Shown piece after piece: positions 1-7,635 of a DNA stretch of 64,000 nt. Both the position numbers and the translations under genes were made by a program. Position 1 is the first letter of the stretch. Every line of letters starts with the position of its first letter. Origin of the DNA: Nocardioides massiliensis. GTDB lineage: Bacteria > Actinomycetota > Actinomycetes > Propionibacteriales > Nocardioidaceae. The notes below the pieces were generated by a model. The model searched no databases. It was not told where the DNA came from and worked only from the letters and a program-made list of their open reading frames with translations. The DNA lies in assembly GCF_030811215.1 (NCBI RefSeq), contig NZ_JAUSQM010000001.1, forward strand, positions 2,604,001 through 2,668,000, in the 5' to 3' direction.

Positions 1-2
1 CG

Positions 3-833
3 CTCGCCTCGATCACGCCGGAGATGGTGGACCACTGGTACGAGCTGTGTGCCGTGGGGCGCCCGACGACGCAGGCGCACGCGTACTCGCTGCTGCGCAC
101 CATCCTGGGGACCGCAGTCGACCGCGGTGTCATCAAGACGGCGAACCCGGCCAAGGTCCGCGGTGGCGGGTCGGCCGAGCGGGTCAAGAAGGTGAAGCCC
201 GCCAGCCTCGAGGAGCTCGAGACGATCGTGCTGGCGATGCCCGAGCGCTACAGGTTGATGCCGCTGCTAGCCGCATGGTGCGCCCTGCGATTCGGGGAAC
301 TGGCCGAGCTGCGCCGCAACGACGTCGACACGAAGAACGGGATCCTGCACGTGCGCAGGGGAGTGGTGCGGTCCAAGTCCGCCGGCGTCATCACGAAGAA
401 GCCGAAGAGCGACGCGGGCATCCGTGACGTGTATGTCCCGCCGCACGTGATGCCGATGCTCCGTGCCCATCTGCTCGAGCACGCACAAGCGGGGCGCGAC
501 GGCCTTCTGTTCCCGAGTGCAACCGGCGGGCACCTGGCGCCCAGCACCTTCTACGGCCGACCAGCCAAGGTGGCGAAGGACGGGTCGGTCAAGGTTTCCG
601 GTCGCGGCTGGTACGAGGCTCGCCGGGTCGCTGGGCGCGATGACCTCCGATTCCACGACCTCCGCCACACCGGGGCCGTCCTCGCCGCTCAGACCGGCGC
701 CACCTTGGCCGAACTCATGGGCCGGCTCGGACATTCGACGCCGGCCGCGGCGTTGCGATACCAGCACGCAGCCGCCGAGCGCGACAAAGAGATCGCGCGC
801 CGGCTGTCGGAGATGGCGGGGTCAGGCGAATGA
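3..833 (+). CDS. Tyrosine-type phage integrase, 5' end outside window
   Basis: Site-specific recombinase of the lambda-integrase family, expected to insert or excise the element that follows it. The reading frame is open back to the window edge, so the N-terminal arm-binding domain is missing and the first internal ATG (position 24) is not the true start. About 276 residues are visible: the end of the core-binding domain, then a complete catalytic domain with the first Arg in CALRFGELAEL, the HDLRHTGAVLA box (His-x-x-Arg), the LGHS His and the nucleophile Tyr in ALRYQHA. All expected catalytic residues are present, so it could be active. It overlaps the next gene by ATGA. A second, unrelated integrase lies at 12975-13763. 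Confidence 0.9.
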   Translation, partial: LASITPEMVDHWYELCAVGRPTTQAHAYSLLRTILGTAVDRGVIKTANPAKVRGGGSAERVKKVKPASLEELETIVLAMPERYRLMPLLAAWCALRFGELAELRRNDVDTKNGILHVRRGVVRSKSAGVITKKPKSDAGIRDVYVPPHVMPMLRAHLLEHAQAGRDGLLFPSATGGHLAPSTFYGRPAKVAKDGSVKVSGRGWYEARRVAGRDDLRFHDLRHTGAVLAAQTGATLAELMGRLGHSTPAAALRYQHAAAERDKEIARRLSEMAGSGE

Positions 834-1333
834 CCTTCATAGTCATGCGATCTGGTGTCGACCCCGACGAACCGGCCACCCCTGGCCAGGAGGTGACGAC
901 CTACGAGCTAGCCGATCCGTGGCCATATGCGCATTTGTCTGCCCACAGCGGTCGACATGAGAGCGTCGACGTGTACGCCAGGGCAGTCATCGAGTACGCC
1001 AATGATGACGAGCACTGGCGAGTGCAGCAGGCGCTGACCTGCACATGCAGGTCTCGTCGGACCATCGCCGAGATGGTCGTACACGTGCCGAGCGCACGCC
1101 TCTGGGTATCGATGAAGCCGGAGCGCATCCCGTCCGCCTTTCGCAAAGCTCCATCGATCGCGGAGGCCGCGTACCCCCTGCACGGTGTCGCGGGGGAGGC
1201 TCCACACGTGCATGGCATCGCGTCCTGCAAGGCGTCGGGCTGCGGCAAGCGGTGGCTGGTGGTCTCGTTCACTGACCGTGCCGAGCTCTTGCGAATTGCC
1301 GACGCGACACACGGAGCGAAGATCGTCGACTAA
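830..1333 (+). CDS. Hypothetical protein, element-encoded
   Basis: 167-residue soluble protein starting at the ATG that overlaps the integrase stop, so it is probably translationally coupled to it. I do not recognise the family. Two small cysteine clusters are visible: TCTCRSR near residue 70 and CKASGCGKRW near residue 135, which could bind a metal. There is no signal peptide or membrane segment. Its fixed position after the integrase suggests an element-specific role, but no function can be assigned. Confidence 0.7.
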   Translation: MTFIVMRSGVDPDEPATPGQEVTTYELADPWPYAHLSAHSGRHESVDVYARAVIEYANDDEHWRVQQALTCTCRSRRTIAEMVVHVPSARLWVSMKPERIPSAFRKAPSIAEAAYPLHGVAGEAPHVHGIASCKASGCGKRWLVVSFTDRAELLRIADATHGAKIVD

Positions 1334-1436
1334 GTCCACACCTGGGCTATCCTGACCGCATCGCCTAGCCGGATCGGCTGCATACCCCGCGAGCAATGGG
1401 CCGCCGCGGGAACACCTCATCTGAGGAGTTCCTGCT

Positions 1437-1649
1437 GTGTCCAGATCCGCAACGACCACGCGCAAGCGACTGGTATCCATCACCCAGGCGGCTGATTACG
1501 CCGCCTGCTCCCCGAAAACGATTCGGCGCTACATCTCGGCTGGCCGCCTCGCTGGCTATCGCATGGGATCCCGCCTGATCCGCGTCGACCTGAACGAGCT
1601 CGAGGCCATCCTCCGCCCCATCCCGGCGGGCGGTGACGCGGATGCCTGA
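1437..1649 (+). CDS. Excisionase-like MerR/HTH_17 DNA-binding protein
   Basis: 70-residue helix-turn-helix protein of the excisionase type. The motif runs from SITQAADYAACSPKTIRRYI through SAGRLAGYRMG to the wing RLIRVDLNELEAIL, which is characteristic of proteins that bend att-site DNA and direct integrases towards excision. The GTG start at 1437 has a GAGGAG box 9 nt upstream. A TATCCT hexamer at 1348-1353 is a possible -10 element in the 103-bp gap after the preceding gene. It overlaps the next gene by 8 bp. A plain repressor is the alternative. Confidence 0.8.
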   Translation: MSRSATTTRKRLVSITQAADYAACSPKTIRRYISAGRLAGYRMGSRLIRVDLNELEAILRPIPAGGDADA

Positions 1650-1869
1650 GAACCGAAACGGCCGCCCCACCCCGGCAAAGGTGAAGCGGCGCAATGTCTC
1701 GGATGGCGACCTCGACTTCTCCAGTCTAGGTGAAGCACTGCGCCGAACCGAGCAGATTCGCCGCGCGCGGCTGGTCCGCGACCTCCACCGTGTCGCCGAT
1801 CGCCTCGCACGCCACGACGCCGGTGCATCCGCCCTCGCCCGCGCCTGGGCCGAGGAGGTGGCGGCATGA
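1642..1869 (+). CDS. Small basic hypothetical protein
   Basis: 75 residues from the ATG at 1642 (an in-frame GTG at 1633 is possible). It is rich in Arg and largely helical in the second half, where a stretch beginning at LGEALRRTEQI looks amphipathic. No family recognised. It overlaps the HTH gene upstream by 8 bp and the topoisomerase-like gene downstream by ATGA, so it is part of one translational unit and may be an accessory factor for either neighbour. Confidence 0.6.
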   Translation: MPENRNGRPTPAKVKRRNVSDGDLDFSSLGEALRRTEQIRRARLVRDLHRVADRLARHDAGASALARAWAEEVAA

Positions 1870-2687
1870 AGCACGACTGGAATGCCATCTTGGACAGGTC
1901 CGCGTCGATCGTGCGGTCGTACTCGACCGGGGTCACGCTGCGGCAGTTGTTCTACCGGCTCGTGGCAGCCGAGGTGCTGCCGAACACGGTGCAGGCCTAC
2001 AAGTCCCTGTCGCATCACACTGCGCGTGCACGGCGGGCCGGGACCTTCCCGGACCTGCTGGACCGCAAGCGGGAGTTCCACGTTCCGGGCGGCTATGAGT
2101 CGGTGGCCGAGGCGGTCGAGGAGACCGTGAGGATCTACCGGCGTGATCGGACCGAGGGTCAGCCGTACTCGTTGTTCTTGGCCTCGGAGAAGGACGGCCA
2201 GGTCGAACAGATCAAGTCGTGGTTCGGGCACTTGGGCCTACCCATCATTGCGCTGGGCGGTTACTGCTCACAGGGTCACGTCGATCGGATCGCCGGACAC
2301 GTCCGGGCGCTGGGTCGTCCTGCGATCTTGATCTACGCCGGTGACCACGATCCCAGCGGTGAGGATATCGACCGGGACTTCGTCGAGCGGACCAACTGCT
2401 GGGCGAAGGTCGAGCGGGTCGCACTGACCTCCGCCCAGGTCGAGGAGTACAACCTCCCGCCACAGCCAGGAAAGACGACCGACTCGCGTGCGGCGAAGTT
2501 CGTCGAGCGTCACGGCCGCCTGGTGCAGGTCGAGCTCGATGCGCTCCCGCCAGACACTCTGCGCGGCCTGTACGCCGAGGCGGTCGAGCAGTACTTGGAC
2601 AGGTCCGCGCTTGAGGCTGTCTTGGCTCAGGAGCGGACTGAGGTCGAGCAGCTGCGCGAGTGGGCTGCGTCGGGTGGTGGCCGCTGA
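1866..2687 (+). CDS. Spo11/topoisomerase VI subunit A-like protein (B-less)
   Basis: 273 residues with the two-part layout of the Spo11/TopoVI-A family. A winged-helix-like N-terminus carries VTLRQLFYRLVA, where Tyr30 aligns with the DNA-cleaving tyrosine of the RxxYY motif. A Toprim-like domain follows, with Glu108 in LASEKDGQ, a GGYCSQGHVDRI segment and the acidic pair Asp160/Asp162 in GDHDPSGEDID, matching the DxDPxG metal site. A later VELDAL resembles the family C-terminal signature. It is about 100 residues shorter than cellular TopoVI-A, and no GHKL ATPase (B subunit) lies nearby. Such B-less proteins are known from mobile elements. Whether it cuts DNA is unknown. Start by ATGA overlap. 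Confidence 0.72.
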   Translation: MKHDWNAILDRSASIVRSYSTGVTLRQLFYRLVAAEVLPNTVQAYKSLSHHTARARRAGTFPDLLDRKREFHVPGGYESVAEAVEETVRIYRRDRTEGQPYSLFLASEKDGQVEQIKSWFGHLGLPIIALGGYCSQGHVDRIAGHVRALGRPAILIYAGDHDPSGEDIDRDFVERTNCWAKVERVALTSAQVEEYNLPPQPGKTTDSRAAKFVERHGRLVQVELDALPPDTLRGLYAEAVEQYLDRSALEAVLAQERTEVEQLREWAASGGGR

Positions 2688-2965
2688 TGAGCGACGACTA
2701 CTTCGACCAGATGGCCGCACGGTTCGTCCAAGACGCTCTGTCGCAGGGGATCGCTGCAACATGGGAGCGCCGCGCTCGGATGATCGAGTGGGCACGTCCG
2801 ACGCCGCAGGACTTCCCCGGTCAGTCGACCGAGCTCGAGCTGCGCAGGAAGTGGCACGAGCTGACCCTCATCGCGAGGAACTGCCGGCACCGCGCCACCT
2901 TGGCGCTGGAGGACCAGACGATCGCTGAGGACGTCATGGCCGCCGTCCGAGGGGAGGTGGCCTGA
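2687..2965 (+). CDS. Hypothetical protein
   Basis: 92 residues, starting at the ATG that overlaps the stop of the topoisomerase-like gene by one base (TGATG). Mostly helical and charged, with no cysteine motif, signal or membrane segment; a WERRARMIEWARPTPQDFPG stretch is its most distinctive part. It overlaps the next gene by one base. The tight packing implies co-translation with the replication/recombination genes around it. No function assigned. Confidence 0.65.
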   Translation: MSDDYFDQMAARFVQDALSQGIAATWERRARMIEWARPTPQDFPGQSTELELRRKWHELTLIARNCRHRATLALEDQTIAEDVMAAVRGEVA

Positions 2966-3225
2966 TGCTGAGCACCTCTGTGATCTTGGATCTCGCTGCC
3001 GCGGTCTACCCGGATCGGATGCGGCGCGCGATTGGCGAGCTCGACCAAGTCCCTGACGGAACGCGCGTGATCGTCCGCATCGGGACCACCGTCCCCGAGC
3101 CGTCGGTCAGCTGGCTGCTGGCCCGTCACGAACCGCGCCTATGCCTTGACCTGCAGGGCGCGCCGCGTGCCGTGGGCGCCTGGTACGGCGCGCTGGTCGC
3201 TGACGCCGGGGAGGTGGGCCGATGA
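2965..3225 (+). CDS. Hypothetical protein
   Basis: 86 residues starting at TGATG overlap with the preceding gene and ending with ATGA overlap into the next. The alternation of short strands and helices (VIVRIGTT, WLLARHEPRLCLDLQG) suggests a small alpha/beta fold. I do not recognise it. Position between the topoisomerase-like and ATPase genes places it in the early, DNA-metabolism part of the element. Confidence 0.6.
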   Translation: MLSTSVILDLAAAVYPDRMRRAIGELDQVPDGTRVIVRIGTTVPEPSVSWLLARHEPRLCLDLQGAPRAVGAWYGALVADAGEVGR

Positions 3226-3461
3226 GTCGCCGTCGCATCACCATCGAGCTCGACCGGCCCCTGATGATCGTGCGTGGCTGGCGGGCGGGAGACCTGGCCC
3301 GGGAGGCCGGGTTGCGGCCGATCTGGTCCGGGGTGTCGTCGGGGTGGATGCTCGACGCGTCCCGGCTTCCGGACCTGTCCGCGTACCTCGAATCGCGCAA
3401 CATCCCGGTCGTGATCGACGACCCGGCGCAGGGCGATCTGTTCGGGGGTGAGGGCGGATGA
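3222..3461 (+). CDS. Hypothetical protein
   Basis: 79 residues, ATGA-overlapping both neighbours. It has a short strand-rich start (RITIELDRPLMIVRGWRAGD) and a helical middle (RLPDLSAYLESRNI). The RGWRAGDLAREAGL part vaguely resembles a helix-turn-helix but is too short to call. No function assigned. Confidence 0.6.
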   Translation: MSRRRITIELDRPLMIVRGWRAGDLAREAGLRPIWSGVSSGWMLDASRLPDLSAYLESRNIPVVIDDPAQGDLFGGEGG

Positions 3462-4705
3462 TCGGTCACGACTACCCCGACGTTGACCCGCTGCCGCCCG
3501 AGGACCAGCTGGACTACGACACGGCCTTCGCGATGGACGTCGCGAAGGAGAAGCGCCGGATCCAGGTGCGCGACGCAGCGCATGCCGCTGTGCTGGCCGA
3601 GCGCGGAGCCAACGCGCCCGGGTTCGATCTTGGACTGCTCAGTGAGGTGCTGGCGCGTCCGCAGGAGCCACCACAGCGCGTCGAGGGACTGATCCCGTCG
3701 GATGCGTCCACGTTGATCGTGGCGCAGCGCAAGACCGGCAAGACGACGCTGATGCTGAACCTGGCGCGGACGCTGACCAAGGGTGAGCACTTCCTTGGTC
3801 AGTTCGCCACGAGGCCGACGACGGGACGGGTGGCGATCCTCAACTACGAGGTGTCCGGCCACCAGCTCGCTCGCTGGGCTGATGAGGTCAACGTGCCGCA
3901 GGATCGGCTACTCCTGGTCAACCTCCGTGGGCGACGCAACCCCCTGCCACACGTCGAGGACCGCGCACGGCTGGCCGCGGTGCTGCGCGAGCACGAGGTC
4001 GAGTCGTTGATCGTGGACCCGTTCGGTCGTGCGTACACCGGCAAGTCGCAGAACGACCCGGGCGAGGTCGGCGGATGGCTGACCGATCTGGATGCGTTTG
4101 CGCGTGCCGAGGCCGGCGTCAGTGACCTGGTGCTGGCCGCGCACGCCGGCTGGGAGGGTGAACGCACCCGTGGATCCTCAGCGCTCGAGGACTGGGCCGA
4201 CGTCATCATCACGATGGTCCGGGACAAGGACGACCAGTCAGCTCGGTTCCTGCGGGCCGAGGGTCGTGACGTGCTGCTCGATGAGGACCGGCTGGAGTTC
4301 GAGCCGACCACGCGCCTGCTGTCTCTGTCGGGTGCTGGATCCCGGCGCACCGCTACCAAGATGCGGCGGGTTGATGCGCTGGTCGGATTCGTGGTTGACG
4401 AGCTGCAGATCGAGAACGGTCTCAGTGGCTACGAAATCGAGAAGCGGTGGAAGGCGAAGGGTCTGTCGTGCCAGAAGGGTGATGGATCTGCAGCTGCGAA
4501 GCGCGCCGTTGAGCTCGGTCAGGTGACGGATGGTCCGGGGGATCGAGGGGGTCGGAAGTACTACCTGAGTGCCGACAACCCCAACGACCCCACGACGTCC
4601 CCGGTGGGGCCGTCGGACGACCACCCCAACCACCCCTTAAGGGGGGTGGTCCGTGGGGCGGTGGACCAGGTCACCACCCCGCACCTCGGGGAGGTGACGA
4701 GATGA
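3458..4705 (+). CDS. RepA/AAA_25-type RecA-fold ATPase (putative helicase)
   Basis: 415-residue P-loop ATPase like those used by phages and plasmids for replication. Walker A is QRKTGKTTLMLNL (around residue 92) and Walker B is SLIVDPFGRA (around 185); a LVLAAHAG segment follows as expected for the RecA fold. The C-terminal quarter looks like a winged-helix domain (SGYEIEKRWKAKGLS) followed by a low-complexity Asn/Pro tail. By family it would be a hexameric ATPase that loads or moves along DNA; no primase domain is fused. Coupled by ATGA on both sides. Confidence 0.82.
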   Translation: MIGHDYPDVDPLPPEDQLDYDTAFAMDVAKEKRRIQVRDAAHAAVLAERGANAPGFDLGLLSEVLARPQEPPQRVEGLIPSDASTLIVAQRKTGKTTLMLNLARTLTKGEHFLGQFATRPTTGRVAILNYEVSGHQLARWADEVNVPQDRLLLVNLRGRRNPLPHVEDRARLAAVLREHEVESLIVDPFGRAYTGKSQNDPGEVGGWLTDLDAFARAEAGVSDLVLAAHAGWEGERTRGSSALEDWADVIITMVRDKDDQSARFLRAEGRDVLLDEDRLEFEPTTRLLSLSGAGSRRTATKMRRVDALVGFVVDELQIENGLSGYEIEKRWKAKGLSCQKGDGSAAAKRAVELGQVTDGPGDRGGRKYYLSADNPNDPTTSPVGPSDDHPNHPLRGVVRGAVDQVTTPHLGEVTR

Positions 4706-4986
4706 GCATGCGGATGCGGACTGAGGCATCGCTCGCATGGGTGTCTCTGGTTGCTGCTCTTGAAGCCCAGGTAGGGGTCGGCCGTCCGACGCCGTGCCAG
4801 GTCGACCCGGAGCCATTCACCAGCGATGAACTGCGCGAGCGTCGGGACGCTGCTCGAGCCTGTGCTGGCTGTCCGCTGATCGAAGCGTGCGAGGCGTTCG
4901 CTGTGGCCAACGGAGAGGTCTGGCACGTGTGGGGTGGACGTGATCGTGCGTCGCGGGCAGGGCGCCGAGCGGAGGTGGACCGATGA
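4702..4986 (+). CDS. WhiB-family iron-sulfur transcription factor
   Basis: 94-residue WhiB-like protein. Cys32, Cys54, Cys57 and Cys63 form the C-(x21)-C-xx-C-x5-C cluster that holds a [4Fe-4S] centre, and EVWHVWGGRDR is the diagnostic G/VWGG turn followed by basic residues. Members bind sigma factor region 4 and redirect RNA polymerase. WhiB homologues are found in actinophages, where they can repress host whiB genes; that role here is inference. The gene is inside the element operon, ATGA-linked to its neighbours. Confidence 0.9.
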   Translation: MSMRMRTEASLAWVSLVAALEAQVGVGRPTPCQVDPEPFTSDELRERRDAARACAGCPLIEACEAFAVANGEVWHVWGGRDRASRAGRRAEVDR

Positions 4987-5315
4987 GGGTCTGCAGCGTG
5001 CCGGGGTGCCCGACGTTGGTGCCCGCCGGAACTCGTGGTGGTCGATGCCGTCAGCACGAGCGTGAGACTGATCGGTTGCGCGGCACGACAGCGGAGCGTG
5101 GCTACGGACGTGACCACGTGCAGCTGCGTCGCAGGTGGCGTTCACGCATCGATGCGGGCGGTGTGCCCTGCGCGCGATGCGGTGTCGTGATCGAGCCTGG
5201 TGCTGCGTTCGACCTGGACCACGACGACCGAGACCGTTTGCGCTACCTCGGTCCGAGCCATCCTGCGTGCAACCGTGCGACCGCGGGACGCCGACCAGCG
5301 GGTGGTGTGCGATGA
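4983..5315 (+). CDS. HNH endonuclease
   Basis: 110 residues, typical of the HNH nucleases coded just before terminase genes in tailed phages, where they assist DNA packaging. An N-terminal CSVPGC...CRQH zinc-binding pair is followed by CARCGVVI, the catalytic LDHDD and the final SHPACNRATAGRR, giving the full HNH/zinc-finger layout. The terminase-like gene is 1.5 kb downstream rather than adjacent. ATGA overlaps on both sides. Confidence 0.9.
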   Translation: MRVCSVPGCPTLVPAGTRGGRCRQHERETDRLRGTTAERGYGRDHVQLRRRWRSRIDAGGVPCARCGVVIEPGAAFDLDHDDRDRLRYLGPSHPACNRATAGRRPAGGVR

Positions 5316-5701
5316 CGCGGTACCTCGTTGGCGTCGATGGACCTGCGGTTCTCGTTCCGGCACGCGTCGCCGCGATCCTCGAGCGCCATGGCAACCTCAC
5401 CGAGCTGCGGGTTCGTACACGTGGCATCGACCCGGTGGCGGCCGAGGTGCTGGAGGACCTGCGGTCTGCGGCGATGTCATGGCGCGGTTCCGCTGCCGGA
5501 ACCGAGAGCGACACCAGCCCGGAACCTGGCACAGGGTGTGAGTGGTTGTCCGCCGGGGAGGCCGCCGGCCTGGCAGGGATCTCAGACTCCGCGATTCGCA
5601 AGGCGATTCGTGAAGGCCGACTCCCAGCAGTCCAGGTCGGCGGCCGGCACCGGATCAACCGAGAAGACCTAGCGCACTTCAAAGCCGCACGAGCAGCCTG
5701 A
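5312..5701 (+). CDS. HTH_17 (excisionase-family) DNA-binding protein
   Basis: 129 residues from the ATG at 5312. The C-terminal half carries an excisionase-type helix-turn-helix (LSAGEAAGLAGISDSAIRKA then REGRLPAVQVGGRHRINRED). The first 75 residues have no recognised domain and may mediate oligomerisation or partner binding. It is the second such HTH protein in the element (the first is at 1437); one may be the excision factor and the other a regulator. It overlaps the HNH gene by ATGA and is followed by a 10-bp gap. Confidence 0.8.
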   Translation: MTRYLVGVDGPAVLVPARVAAILERHGNLTELRVRTRGIDPVAAEVLEDLRSAAMSWRGSAAGTESDTSPEPGTGCEWLSAGEAAGLAGISDSAIRKAIREGRLPAVQVGGRHRINREDLAHFKAARAA

Positions 5702-5711
5702 AGGAGGGACC

Positions 5712-6119
5712 GTGTACGCGAAGCCAAGGAGCACAGACTCAGGTCGGAGAGCGGCCGACAGGTGCGGACGACGCGACGAGCTGCACCGCCGCCTGTTCGG
5801 CACCTTCGCAACCGCCAACGGGGCAGACATCATCAGCCAGCGCGACGCCGCCGATCGAGCCTCGCGACTGGCGACCCAAGCCGAGGCCGCTCGGCTGCTT
5901 GCCCAGGCGCAGAGCACCGACGACCTCGTGTTGGCCAAGGCGGTCGCCCGGCACTGTTTCGAGCAGCAGTGGGCCTCGGTCCTGGATGAGTGGGTTGGCG
6001 GCGATGCCGCAGTTCAAGCCGACCTCATCGAGCTGTACGAGCTCAGTCTCGCGGCCGGCAGGCTGAACAGCGAGCTCGCTCTACTTGTGAACCATTCGAT
6101 GCGTGGAGGTGCGGCATGA
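5712..6119 (+). CDS. Hypothetical helical protein
   Basis: 135 residues from a GTG preceded by a strong AAGGAGGG Shine-Dalgarno sequence, one of the few genes in this series with its own good ribosome binding site. This marks a new translational unit. Predicted mostly helical and soluble with many Ala/Leu/Glu; no motif recognised. It overlaps the following gene by ATGA. Confidence 0.65.
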   Translation: MYAKPRSTDSGRRAADRCGRRDELHRRLFGTFATANGADIISQRDAADRASRLATQAEAARLLAQAQSTDDLVLAKAVARHCFEQQWASVLDEWVGGDAAVQADLIELYELSLAAGRLNSELALLVNHSMRGGAA

Positions 6120-6751
6120 AGCCGATCAGAGAGCTGCTGAGTCAGGTCGAGGTGGCTACCGAGCTGCTGAGTCAGGCTGCCGATGAGTACCGACAGGGTG
6201 TGTCGAAGCTGCGGCGCGACCCGCACGTGTCCGCGCAAGGACGTACAGCTCATCGCCAGGAACTCCGGCAGACCATCAGGGGCAAGGTGGAGGAGCTCGC
6301 CCCCACTGCATCGCAGGCACTGGTCGATGCAGCCACAGCGGTCGAGGAGGAGATGCGCAGACTGAGCCGCGCGCGGGAGGTCAGCGACGCGGTACTCAGG
6401 GTGAGCCTGGCCCTGGAAGCGTCGCATCCCGGTGACATCATCGGCGCCCTTGCCGAGGACCGTGACATCGACGGGCTCCTCGCGGTCCGCCAGGTGCTCC
6501 CGTCTGTCGCCGATCGCTTCGCCTCGCGGCCCGGCGACAGGCTGCCGTTCATCGAGCAGCACCGCGAAGCCGTCGACCATGCTCTCGCCGGGGTCGCACG
6601 GGAGGGAAGCCCCGCGGCAACCGCCCTCGGCTTGAAGGCCGCGGTTCGCGACGCGAGTGAGCGCTACGTCTCGGCCGTCCGATACGCCACCCAGCCCGAC
6701 GAGAGTGGCGCGCTCAGCGTGGCGCTCTCCGACGCGATGGTGGCCGGCTGA
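6116..6751 (+). CDS. Hypothetical coiled-coil-rich protein
   Basis: 211 residues starting at the ATGA overlap at 6116; upstream in-frame sequence belongs to the shadow of the previous gene. It opens with two near-identical heptad-like segments (IRELLSQVEVA and ATELLSQAADE) and stays helical, acidic and Ala-rich throughout, consistent with an elongated coiled-coil protein. No signal or membrane segment. Its place before the terminase-like gene would suit a packaging or structural accessory protein, but this is inference only. Confidence 0.62.
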   Translation: MKPIRELLSQVEVATELLSQAADEYRQGVSKLRRDPHVSAQGRTAHRQELRQTIRGKVEELAPTASQALVDAATAVEEEMRRLSRAREVSDAVLRVSLALEASHPGDIIGALAEDRDIDGLLAVRQVLPSVADRFASRPGDRLPFIEQHREAVDHALAGVAREGSPAATALGLKAAVRDASERYVSAVRYATQPDESGALSVALSDAMVAG

Positions 6752-6867
6752 TGCCCGCCGCGTACCCCCCAGGGGGATGGGGCAGGCCGACCGTGCCCAT
6801 GACCGCCGGTGAGAGCTGCCCTACCTGCGAGGGGTTCAACATTCCGGCCCCAGGAGGCGCGCGATGA
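6751..6867 (+). CDS. 38-residue Cys-containing small protein
   Basis: Short reading frame beginning at the TGATG overlap at 6751 and ending in the ATGA overlap at 6864. It contains one CPTC knuckle (ESCPTCEGF) and a Pro/Gly-rich start. Exact coupling on both sides supports translation. It may be a real micro-protein that binds zinc with a partner, or simply a coupling frame between two larger genes. Confidence 0.45.
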   Translation: MPAAYPPGGWGRPTVPMTAGESCPTCEGFNIPAPGGAR

Positions 6868-7355
6868 CCCACGGAGGAGCCCGTTTGCGCTCTGGCCCGG
6901 CCCCCAACCCGCTTTCTGGCCGCTCTGATCGGTTTGGGCTGAACTTCCGCGAGCTGCCCACCGAGGGGTACTCGGGCAAGCCGCCCAGCTTCCCCCTCGA
7001 GAAGCCCACGAAGCGGGAGCTGACCCTCTGGCGCGACGTGTGGAAGCTGCCGCAGGGCCACATCTGGTCCCAGCCAGGTCACGAGTGGCGCCACGGCATC
7101 GTGGCGATGTACGTCCGACAGTTCGTCCGCTGCGAGTCCGAGGATGTCGGCGCCGCGCACGTTGCGCAGCTCCACCGTTTCGCCGACCAGATCGGGCTGA
7201 CGGACGCGGGGTTGGCAGGGATGGGCTGGACGGCTGCCCGCTCGGCTCCTCGTTCCGTCGACCCACCTGCGCAGACGGGTCAACGCTCCTCGCGGGACCG
7301 GATCACGGTCGTAGCGCCTGTCGATGACCAGCCCAAGGCTGGTGACGTCGGATGA
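6864..7355 (+). CDS. Small terminase-like protein
   Basis: 163 residues resembling actinophage small terminase subunits, which recognise phage DNA and hand it to the large terminase motor. Seen: the N-terminal RSGPAPNPLSGRSDR, the LPTEGYSGKPPSFPL linker, the ELTLWRDVWKLPQG helix and the VAMYVRQFVRCES helix, ending in DQIGLTDAGLAGMGW. This order and wording are typical of the family as I know it. The large terminase that should follow is missing: the next sizeable gene is a 73-residue protein and then the tape measure gene. Confidence 0.72.
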   Translation: MTHGGARLRSGPAPNPLSGRSDRFGLNFRELPTEGYSGKPPSFPLEKPTKRELTLWRDVWKLPQGHIWSQPGHEWRHGIVAMYVRQFVRCESEDVGAAHVAQLHRFADQIGLTDAGLAGMGWTAARSAPRSVDPPAQTGQRSSRDRITVVAPVDDQPKAGDVG

Positions 7356-7417
7356 GCACCGAAACGGGTAGTCGCTTCCAGACCACGCTGACGCGATCCT
7401 GCGTGCCGAGGACATGA
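7352..7417 (+). CDS. 22-codon bridging mini-ORF
   Basis: A 66-nt frame that begins in the ATGA overlapping the terminase-like stop and ends in the ATGA that opens the next gene. The 21-residue peptide starts MSTETGSRFQTT and has no recognisable motif. It may be the remnant of the large-terminase start fused to unrelated sequence by a deletion, or a coupling peptide. A frame of identical length sits in the same position after the tape measure gene (11362-11427). Confidence 0.35.
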   Translation: MSTETGSRFQTTLTRSCVPRT

Positions 7418-7635
7418 TCCGCGCCTTCCGCGAGGCCGACGATGCCGCGCTGACGGACCTGTTGCTCGACGCGCAGGCCGACATCAACGCCTCGCTGATG
7501 GGACTTGTCCTGCTCGGTCAGGTCGGCATCAAGTACGCCGCTGAGCAGCACGGCGACGACGAGGAATTCATGTTGCGCGCGGTCGCCTCTTGGGTGCTCC
7601 ACGTGCTGGCGAGCAAGGAGGACCGTCATGACTAG
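7414..7635 (+). CDS. Small helical hypothetical protein
   Basis: 73 residues, Asp/Ala/Leu-rich and predicted all-helical (ADDAALTDLLLDAQADIN). Starts at the ATGA overlap with the mini-ORF and overlaps the tape measure gene by 8 bp. In complete phages the tail assembly chaperones precede the tape measure gene, but this protein is too short and shows no slippery sequence, so I do not assign that role. Weak overall resemblance to the start of the protein at 11424. Confidence 0.5.
   Translation: MIRAFREADDAALTDLLLDAQADINASLMGLVLLGQVGIKYAAEQHGDDEEFMLRAVASWVLHVLASKEDRHD

Noticed and set aside
7505-7627. Earlier start of the tape measure gene at 7505
   Set aside because: The extra 41 codons lie in another frame of the 73-residue gene and have Ser/Arg-rich shadow composition; the ATG at 7628 gives the usual N-terminus.
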